Shown: piece by piece, positions 55,379 through 62,311 of the stretch
How positions within the stretch are numbered: position 1 is the stretch's first letter
How the letters are laid out: every line of letters starts with the position of its first letter
Assembly (NCBI GenBank): GCA_947493035.1
Contig: CANLOW010000004.1
Location: forward strand, 186,001 to 250,000
DNA: 64,000 nt
Reading direction: 5' to 3'
Source of the DNA: an uncultured Aquimarina sp.
GTDB lineage: Bacteria > Bacteroidota > Bacteroidia > Flavobacteriales > Flavobacteriaceae
Translations under genes and position numbers: made by a program
The notes under the pieces: generated by a model
Seen by the model: only the letters and a program-made list of their open reading frames with translations
The model's database searches: none
Told to the model about the DNA's origin: nothing

Positions 55379-55807
55379 ATGAAATATTTTTTTCTCATTT
55401 GTTTGTTTCTATGTTGCTTAACTGGGTGTAACAATAAAAAAAATGATTCTGACAATAAAAAAGTCATTGAAGTCGAATTCGAAAAAATAATCGCTGGAGG
55501 TTTCGAACCTGCATGGGACTTAATCATCATACATAAAAATAAAAACTCCTATACCTACAATATTAATTCTTTATCCGAGTTGAATGGCATTTCAGGAGTA
55601 TTGACACTATCTAAAGTCACTAAAAAAGAAAATACGATCAAGCAACTTGTCTTTAATGGCATAGATCAAAATAAAAACAACCTAATCATCACTTTTTCTA
55701 AAGAAAGCTGTATTAATATGGCTGGTGACGAAACGAAAGGTTCTCTGAAATTGATATGGAAAAATAACAATTTTACAGGGTGCGTTCACACCTTAATACG
55801 CAAATAA
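55379..55807 (+). CDS. Small lipoprotein of unknown function
   Basis: A 142-residue protein with a lipoprotein signal peptide (MKYFFLICLFLCCLTGCNN, lipobox Cys at residue 17). The mature part looks like one beta-barrel-like domain with FEPAWDLIIIHKNK, ITFSKESCINMAGDETKG and a closing WKNNNFTGCVHTL. The two Cys in the mature part (in KESC and TGC) could form a disulfide. I cannot assign a family with confidence; similar exported domains are sometimes annotated as uncharacterised membrane proteins of the COG3650 type. It is divergent from moxR. Confidence 0.7.
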   Translation: MKYFFLICLFLCCLTGCNNKKNDSDNKKVIEVEFEKIIAGGFEPAWDLIIIHKNKNSYTYNINSLSELNGISGVLTLSKVTKKENTIKQLVFNGIDQNKNNLIITFSKESCINMAGDETKGSLKLIWKNNNFTGCVHTLIRK

Positions 55808-55851
55808 ATGATTACTTTAACACATGTAATAGTTTTAAATAAGCATCGCAA

Positions 55852-56994
55852 ATGATTAACAAAAGACTTCTAATCAAAAACCTACTTGCTCACAATGATG
55901 AGAATAGCTTTTATGACAAGAAGTTGAAGTTAAATCTATCTGAAAAAGAAGGGAAAGCTAAATTTCTTAAACATATTTGCGCACTATCAAATTCAAATCC
56001 CAAGAACAACTCATACATTGTTATTGGAGTTCGAGATGAAGGAAATCAAATTGTAGGAGTCGATTTTTTTGATGACAGCAAACTACAAAACCTTATCAAT
56101 GCTTACTTAGAAAATCCACCTGTGGTTTCCTACGAAAATATTTCTTTTCCCCATTTACCTCCTAATAGAGTAGTAGGACTTGTAACAGTACACCCTACAA
56201 ACAAAGGGATTTGTAGATTACGAAAAAACATTTGGAAGTATTACGGAGGAGCTGTTTTCATGAGGGACGGCAGTATTAGCATGCCAAAAGACAGTACCGA
56301 TCTTCCTGAAGACGTCAATTCGGGAATCGTAAAGGCCATCGAAAATCACTCTCATAACAACATTGGCTTAACCTTAGATGGTGTTTTTGATTTCATGAAC
56401 ACACGAGAAGACCTAAAACCAGAATACAAAGTTTTTAAAGAATATTTTGTAATGTGCTGGGCAGGGAAACAAAAGCGCGTTAAGAACACCACATACTATT
56501 CTCGCGTAGATATTAAACTGATCAATGAGCAGTCACAAATTTTTTATTCTGAATTTGATGAAGTAATCATCGAAATGACTGAGGATGAATTTGTCATTAC
56601 CGAATACATTAATCTAGGGTACGATGGAGAGAATAAATATTATCCATTCGAAATAAAAAAATATCATTTCAAAGAAAGTGGCAAGTATCATTTTGATTGT
56701 AAACTTTTATTTGAACCTCCTATTTTCAACCCAAGCGTCATCGATTTTTTAATGAAGAAAAACGTAAATCTTTTATTAAAACTTCAACATAAAGAAACAA
56801 TCAACGAAAAAGACGCTAGAGGACTTCGCGATTTACCTAAGACTTATTTACTTTCGTACCTCAATGGATATTTGGATGCTTTGAATCAATTAAAACAAGC
56901 CAAACCATTACTAAAGGGATACGACAAAGAAGTGTATCGCATATATAAAGATGCCTTAAGGGTAATAAGAAAAGTACGTTACAACAATGATTAA
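55852..56994 (+). CDS. AlbA_2 (Schlafen-type) domain protein
   Basis: A 380-residue cytosolic protein. Residues 25-140 match the AlbA_2 putative DNA/RNA-binding domain: LNLSEKEGKAKFLKHICALSNS, SYIVIGVRDEGNQIVGVDF and PPVVSYENISFP. The usual ATP-binding or HTH domains that follow AlbA_2 in other proteins are not recognisable. Residues 190-380 form a domain I do not know, with paired aromatic strands and a helical C-terminus. It overlaps the downstream phosphatase gene by 8 bp, so the two are co-translated and likely act together. Known relatives include nucleic-acid-binding regulators and Schlafen-like defence proteins; the function here is unknown. Confidence 0.78.
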   Translation: MINKRLLIKNLLAHNDENSFYDKKLKLNLSEKEGKAKFLKHICALSNSNPKNNSYIVIGVRDEGNQIVGVDFFDDSKLQNLINAYLENPPVVSYENISFPHLPPNRVVGLVTVHPTNKGICRLRKNIWKYYGGAVFMRDGSISMPKDSTDLPEDVNSGIVKAIENHSHNNIGLTLDGVFDFMNTREDLKPEYKVFKEYFVMCWAGKQKRVKNTTYYSRVDIKLINEQSQIFYSEFDEVIIEMTEDEFVITEYINLGYDGENKYYPFEIKKYHFKESGKYHFDCKLLFEPPIFNPSVIDFLMKKNVNLLLKLQHKETINEKDARGLRDLPKTYLLSYLNGYLDALNQLKQAKPLLKGYDKEVYRIYKDALRVIRKVRYNND

Positions 56995-57721
56995 AGGACG
57001 CACCTATGTTATCGGTGATATTCACGGAGGAAAAAAAGCCCTAGAACAACTTATTGAAAAATTGCACTTGAACCCTCAAGATAAACTTATCTTTTTAGGG
57101 GATTATTGCGATGGATGGAGTGAAAGCGCTGATACCTTATTATTCCTCATGCAATTAAGAAAAGTGCAACCTTGTACTTTTATCAAAGGAAACCATGATG
57201 CACTTACGTTAGAATGGCTAGAGACAGGAAAAAGAAAAGAAGAATGGCTAAAACATGGTGGTTCGGCAACGATTCAAAGTTTTTCTAGATATAGTGAAGA
57301 GGAAACTGACGAGATCAAAACATTTTTACAAAGTTTAAAGGACTATATCGTCGACGATGAAAATAGATTATTTCTTCACGCTGGATTTACTCACCTTCAA
57401 GGCCCTCACAGAGAATATTTTAAAGAAATGTGTTATTGGGATCGCAGTCTTTGGGAGTCTGCTTTAGCGATAGAAGGAAATGTTGCTATAGATGACCCTT
57501 TCTATCCTGATCGCCTAAAAATATTTAAAGAGATTTACATCGGTCACACCCCTACGGTTCGTATCGGAAAGACAACTCCTGTAAATGCAGCTTGTGTTTG
57601 GAATGTTGATACTGGCGCTGCTTTCAAAGGACCTTTAACGGCACTTGATATTGAAACTAAAGAATATATACAGACAGATCCTGTGTACTCCTTTTATCCT
57701 GACGAACGAGGTAGGAATTAG
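56987..57721 (+). CDS. PPP-family metallophosphoesterase (serine/threonine phosphatase-like)
   Basis: A 244-residue metallophosphatase with the complete PPP signature: GDIHG (residues 8-12, YVIGDIHGG), GDYCDG in place of GDYVDRG, GNHD, a later LHAGF with metal-binding His and IGHTPT. The loss of Arg from GDxVDRG is common in bacterial PrpE/ApaH-like enzymes. Substrates could be phosphoproteins or dinucleotide polyphosphates. It overlaps the AlbA_2 gene by 8 bp. Confidence 0.9.
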   Translation: MIKGRTYVIGDIHGGKKALEQLIEKLHLNPQDKLIFLGDYCDGWSESADTLLFLMQLRKVQPCTFIKGNHDALTLEWLETGKRKEEWLKHGGSATIQSFSRYSEEETDEIKTFLQSLKDYIVDDENRLFLHAGFTHLQGPHREYFKEMCYWDRSLWESALAIEGNVAIDDPFYPDRLKIFKEIYIGHTPTVRIGKTTPVNAACVWNVDTGAAFKGPLTALDIETKEYIQTDPVYSFYPDERGRN

Positions 57722-57825
57722 TTTTTAGGCAAAGGAAAAAATCTACACCTATAACATACTTTTTTGACATAAACCCACTACATCGTAACTGACTTTCTAG
57801 GTATATTTAAGAAATAATTTCTTTC

Positions 57826-59226
57826 ATGTTCTTAAAGTATTTCATTTACTTATTATGTTTTGGACTTTTTAACGGTATCCTATATTCTAAAGACTTTAAT
57901 GTTTTAGACTATGGTGCCAAAGGAGATGGAATCACGTTAGATACTAAGGCAGTACAAAAGGCCATAGATCTAGCCCATCTTAATCATGGCGGAAAAGTCA
58001 TAATTCCTAGTGGAAAAACGGTACTTATTGGCACTATTTATCTGAAAGACTATGTAACACTTCATATTGAAAATGGAGCGACTTTACTAGGCAGTCCTAA
58101 GATTGAAAACTATACGACGGACACCCACAAAAACATGTATAAAAATGAGCCACATATGGATAGGTGTCTTATTTTTTCTAAAAATACTACTTCAATAGCC
58201 ATTACAGGAAAAGGTACTATTGATGGTAATGGTTCTCCAGATCATTTCAACCGAAAAACTGGACGCCCAATGTTATTGCGTTTTTTAAACTGTACTGACA
58301 TTCACATTAATAATATCAATCTTATCAACCCAGCGGCATGGACTTCTGCATTTTTATATTGCCAAAACATTTCTATAAATGGTATAAAAATCCACAGTCG
58401 TATTAATTATAACGGAGATGGATTGGACTTTGATGGCTGTCAAGACGTTAAAGTTTCCAACGCTACGTTCAACACTAGTGATGATTCTATTTGCCTTCAA
58501 GCATCTTTACCCAATAAACCGTGCAAAAATATTACCATCAGTAATTGCACATTTGAAAGCAAGTGGGCAGGGATGCGTATTGGCTTACTTTCTCGTGGAG
58601 ACTTTGAATCTGTAACGGTTAATAATTGCACCTTCAAAAACATCGATGATGCTGGATTAAAGATTCAAATGAATGAAGGTGGCACTATGCAGAACATGTC
58701 ATTTTCCAATTTGGTTATGAAAAATGTACCCCGCCCTATCTTTATGACTTTTGCACAACAACGTGCTTGTGTCGATGCCCCCGAAGAAATGTACCCGATG
58801 AAGAAAATGCGCAATTTTATCTTTGAAAATATTATTACCGATAATAAAGAACTTGATAAAAACTCGGGGATCTTTATTACAGGAATGCCTAACTACCCTA
58901 TTGAAAATATCATACTAAAAAATATTCAACTACATCTTTCAGGAGGCGGTGATGTATCTGATGCTAATAAAACGGTATTCAAAGAATACACCTTAGAAAC
59001 TTTAAATGGTTGGTGGCCCGAATTCCACCTTGTTGGCACTTTACCTTCTGTAGGTCTATTTGCCAGACATGTTTCTGGACTTTATATGGATAACGTTCAT
59101 ATACACACTTCTCAAAAAGATCAACGAAAGCCTATTGTATTTCAAGATGTCGCTCACTATAAAGTTTCTAATTCTTTTTATAATTATAACGAGATTCCAC
59201 ATAATCGCATTCATAAAATCCCATGA
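57826..59226 (+). CDS. GH28-family (polygalacturonase-like) secreted protein
   Basis: A 466-residue right-handed beta-helix with a signal peptide (up to about ILYSK) and the family opening FNVLDYGAKGDGITLDTKAVQKAID. Of the GH28 active-site motifs, the Asp of the NTD-like motif (D198 in NGDGLD) and the double Asp (D219-D220 in TSDDSICLQ) are present. The GHG motif is replaced by KWAGMRIG (residues 246-253), so the usual catalytic His is missing, and the RIK motif reads LKI. It overlaps the next GH28 gene by 4 bp. It probably acts on an algal or plant glycan with a galacturonate-like or other acidic residue; the substrate is unknown. Confidence 0.85.
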   Translation: MFLKYFIYLLCFGLFNGILYSKDFNVLDYGAKGDGITLDTKAVQKAIDLAHLNHGGKVIIPSGKTVLIGTIYLKDYVTLHIENGATLLGSPKIENYTTDTHKNMYKNEPHMDRCLIFSKNTTSIAITGKGTIDGNGSPDHFNRKTGRPMLLRFLNCTDIHINNINLINPAAWTSAFLYCQNISINGIKIHSRINYNGDGLDFDGCQDVKVSNATFNTSDDSICLQASLPNKPCKNITISNCTFESKWAGMRIGLLSRGDFESVTVNNCTFKNIDDAGLKIQMNEGGTMQNMSFSNLVMKNVPRPIFMTFAQQRACVDAPEEMYPMKKMRNFIFENIITDNKELDKNSGIFITGMPNYPIENIILKNIQLHLSGGGDVSDANKTVFKEYTLETLNGWWPEFHLVGTLPSVGLFARHVSGLYMDNVHIHTSQKDQRKPIVFQDVAHYKVSNSFYNYNEIPHNRIHKIP

Positions 59227-60587
59227 TCAAAAATTTTCTTTTTATACTCCTCTTATTACTCATTTCTTGCTCTAAAAAGCCTTCGGATTATAACATCAAA
59301 ACATTTGGTGCCCTAGGAGATGGAGTAACTTTAAATACTCACGCTATTCAAAAAGCGATCAATGCTTGTCATACTGATGGTGGTGGAGTCGTTAAAATTT
59401 CGGAAGGAAAATATCTAACCGGCACCATCCTACTAAAGGATCATGTACACTTAATCATAGAAGAAGGCGCTACACTTATGGGAAGTAGTGACCCTAGAGA
59501 TTATAAAAGCATTGACACTTTTACAGATGCTACGGGTCAAGAACGAGGCAATTGCCTTATTGGAAGCATAGGAGCTAAAGACATTTCAATCTCGGGTAAA
59601 GGAATTATCGACGGAAACGGAACTGCTTTTAAACACGAAAATCTTGCCATTACTAAAAAGAAACTAAGAATTAATCCTGCTGGTTTTGGAAAGAATCGCC
59701 CTTTTCTATTGCGCTTTGTTCGCTCTTCTAATATTTCTCTAAAAAACATTCAGCTAAAACAACCAGCGGCATGGACTTGTCATTTCCATGAGTCACAAGA
59801 CATTGTAATTGACAGCATTTCTATCTATAGCCATGCTAATTTTAACAACGATGGTATTGATTTAGATTCTAGCCATAATATTACCATATCCAATTGCCAC
59901 ATTGATACTGGTGATGATGCAATTTGTTTTAAAACCACCAGTTTACAACCCACTTATAATGCCAACGTAAAAAACTGTACGCTGAAAAGCGACTGGGGAG
60001 CTATTAAATTTGGAACAGAATCTATGGGGGATTTTTATGACATCCATATTAGCGATTGTAAAATTGTAGACACCAAAGGAGGAGGCATCAAAATATTGAG
60101 TGTTGATGGGGCAAATATCAACGATGTTTCCATAGAAAATATTGAAATGAAAAACGTAGACATGCCTATTTTTATTCGCCTTGGAGAACGACTGCGTACT
60201 TACCGTCAAGCAAGCTCTCAAGGCATGGGAAGTATGAACAATATTTCTATCAAGAATATTAAAGCAAGTACAAGGGCGCTAGCTGCCTCTAGAGTATCAC
60301 CTCCTTCTGGTATTTTTATCACAGGAACTCCTAATTACCCTATCGAAAAGGTTCATTTAGAAAATATCCACATCTCTTTACCTGGAAATGGAAAACTTGA
60401 TGCGATCCAAAAAGTACCCGAATTAGAAAAGAAATATCCAGAATTCAGCTTTTTTGGTATGTTACCTGCATATGGAATGTATGCAAGACACATCAAACAC
60501 CTTGAACACAAAAACTTGACTTTTCTAACAGATCAACTTGATGAGCGAGATGCCATTATCATTGAAGACTTACTCAAAACTCACTAA
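59223..60587 (+). CDS. GH28-family lipoprotein
   Basis: A 454-residue beta-helix protein related to the upstream gene. A lipoprotein signal peptide (MIKNFLFILLLLLISCS, Cys16) precedes YNIKTFGALGDGVTLNTHAIQKAIN. The Asp residues D210 (FNNDGID) and D231-D232 (TGDDAICFK) are kept, while the GHG position reads DWGAIKFG and the RIK position GIKIL. The shared N-terminal, PAAW and GDD motifs show an old duplication with different final location: this copy is membrane-anchored and the first is soluble. It starts in the stop of the upstream gene (ATGA). Confidence 0.87.
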   Translation: MIKNFLFILLLLLISCSKKPSDYNIKTFGALGDGVTLNTHAIQKAINACHTDGGGVVKISEGKYLTGTILLKDHVHLIIEEGATLMGSSDPRDYKSIDTFTDATGQERGNCLIGSIGAKDISISGKGIIDGNGTAFKHENLAITKKKLRINPAGFGKNRPFLLRFVRSSNISLKNIQLKQPAAWTCHFHESQDIVIDSISIYSHANFNNDGIDLDSSHNITISNCHIDTGDDAICFKTTSLQPTYNANVKNCTLKSDWGAIKFGTESMGDFYDIHISDCKIVDTKGGGIKILSVDGANINDVSIENIEMKNVDMPIFIRLGERLRTYRQASSQGMGSMNNISIKNIKASTRALAASRVSPPSGIFITGTPNYPIEKVHLENIHISLPGNGKLDAIQKVPELEKKYPEFSFFGMLPAYGMYARHIKHLEHKNLTFLTDQLDERDAIIIEDLLKTH

Positions 60588-60627
60588 GAACTCTCGCTAA
60601 CTCAAAATGCTCATTAAATTCAATTTT

Positions 60628-62166
60628 ATGAAAGTGCACTTTTACGGAATCTTAACGCTTCTACTTTTATTTCAGTTCAACATATACGCTCAAAAACAAC
60701 CTAATGTATTGATCATATATACGGATGATCATCGATATTCTGGGGTTCATGCTTTAGGCGGAATGGATGTGAAAACGCCGAATATAGATCAGTTAGCTTA
60801 TGATGGTATTTCATTTACCAACACCTATTTGATGGGAGCTTTTTCTGGAGCAACATGTATTCCTAGTAGAGCTATGTTACTGTCAGGAAAGGATGTATTC
60901 AACCTAAAAGGCAGAGGGTATGTGATTCCCGAACAGCACCAGACTATTGGAGAAGTGTTTAAAAATGCAGGGTACTACACTCATATTGTAGGGAAATGGC
61001 ATCAAGACAAAAAGGCTTTGCATCGCTCTTTCAATTCGGGAGCTAGTATTATGGGACTTGGTGCTTATTTAGTAGATCATTTTCGAATGCCTTTTTGGGA
61101 TTGGGATGAAACAGGAACTTTTGAAAAAGCGAATGCTTACTTAATAAGCTATGATGAAAAAGGAAAACGATATCGCAGAGCAATCACCACAGAAGACAAG
61201 AGAGGCCCTTTTGGAACGGAAAAAGATGGCCCTCACACTTCTGAAGTCTTTGCTGAAAACGCCTCTCATTTTATTTCGAACTACGACAAGCAACAACCTT
61301 TTTTAATGTACTTGGCTTTCCATGCGCCACATGACCCTAGACAAGCTCCAAAAGCCTACAAAGACCAATATCCAGAGCCCGAAGTAAATTTACCTCCATC
61401 ATATCTTCCTCAGCACCCTTTTGATAATGGACACATGTATTTACGTGATGAGAAGTTAGCTCCTTGGCCTAGAACCACAGCGGTATCACAAAAACATTTG
61501 AGTGATTATTATGCTGCTATTACGCATCTAGACACACAGATAGGTAACGTGATTAAAAGTCTTAAGGAAAGTGGAAAATATGAGAATACTTTAATTGTTT
61601 TTGCTGGAGATAGTGGACTTGCTGTAGGTAATCATGGTTTAATTGGCAAGCAAAACATCTACGATGAGGATGGAATTCATGTTCCATTTATTCTATCGGG
61701 AGGTGCTATAAAAGCGAAAGGAAAACAGATTGATAATTTCACATACATTCATGATATTTTCCCTACCATTTGTGATTTTGCTAACATCAAAAAACCAATC
61801 GATATTCAAGGTAAAAGCTTACTACCTATCATAAATGAAGAACAAAAATCGATTAGGGTATCAACCTATCATGCTTATCGCCAATTTCAACGTGCTTATC
61901 GTAAAGGTGATTTTAAACTTATTGAATATGTACGCGCTAAAAATTTCGATAAAAACAAAGGTGAGTATTACACGGGATCTAGGGTTACACAATTATTCAA
62001 CATTAAAAAAGACCCTTGGGAAACACAAGACTTATCTTTTTTCCCAGAATACGCCGAACTCATTAAAACCTTGCAGGCAGCAATGAAATCGGAAGCCATC
62101 GCTTTAGGGGACAAAAAGGAAAATATTCCTGGAGAACAATATGATTTTTGGGATTTTTATGAATAG
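60628..62166 (+). CDS. S1-family formylglycine-dependent sulfatase
   Basis: A sulfatase of about 512 residues with a Sec signal peptide (MKVHFYGILTLLLLFQFNIYAQ). It has the metal-site YTDDHRY, and the formylglycine motif CIPSRAMLLSGK, where Cys is the modified residue and Arg completes CxPSR. Further motifs are GKWHQDK, AFHAPHDPR, FAGDSGLAVGNHGLIGKQN and an HVPFIL segment. It would remove sulfate esters from an algal polysaccharide in the periplasm. Its place beside GH86 and GH28 genes suggests sulfated galactan fragments. The frame opens at 60607, but the ATG at 60628 gives a proper signal peptide. Subfamily not determined. Confidence 0.92.
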   Translation: MKVHFYGILTLLLLFQFNIYAQKQPNVLIIYTDDHRYSGVHALGGMDVKTPNIDQLAYDGISFTNTYLMGAFSGATCIPSRAMLLSGKDVFNLKGRGYVIPEQHQTIGEVFKNAGYYTHIVGKWHQDKKALHRSFNSGASIMGLGAYLVDHFRMPFWDWDETGTFEKANAYLISYDEKGKRYRRAITTEDKRGPFGTEKDGPHTSEVFAENASHFISNYDKQQPFLMYLAFHAPHDPRQAPKAYKDQYPEPEVNLPPSYLPQHPFDNGHMYLRDEKLAPWPRTTAVSQKHLSDYYAAITHLDTQIGNVIKSLKESGKYENTLIVFAGDSGLAVGNHGLIGKQNIYDEDGIHVPFILSGGAIKAKGKQIDNFTYIHDIFPTICDFANIKKPIDIQGKSLLPIINEEQKSIRVSTYHAYRQFQRAYRKGDFKLIEYVRAKNFDKNKGEYYTGSRVTQLFNIKKDPWETQDLSFFPEYAELIKTLQAAMKSEAIALGDKKENIPGEQYDFWDFYE

Positions 62167-62184
62167 TAAAGTGTAATCTGATAT

Positions 62185-62245
62185 TCCCTTTGTTTGGCTT
62201 CGACTGCGCTCAGCCAGACAAAGTGCAATCAGCTTGACAAAGGGA
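62185..62245. repeat. Palindromic intergenic element with CTTCGACTGCGCTCAGC core
   Basis: Nested inverted repeats: 62189-62199 pairs with 62212-62222 (one G-T), and 62185-62193 can also pair with 62237-62245. The core TTCGACTGCGCTCAG resembles a short sequence that I recall as dispersed in many Bacteroidota genomes. Located between convergent genes, it could also act as a terminator. Confidence 0.5.
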
Positions 62246-62282
62246 TAACATTATTTCATTCATAATTATAATTACCCAACCT

Positions 62283-62311
62283 AAATGATCAAGCTTATAA
62301 CTTGATCATTT
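62283..62311 (+). terminator. Hairpin with T-run overlapping the GH86 stop codon
   Basis: Perfect 11-bp arms (62283-62293 and 62301-62311) with a 7-nt loop, followed on the plus strand by further T. It would terminate plus-strand transcription from the sulfatase side, yet it covers the last codons of the convergent GH86 gene. Confidence 0.55.
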
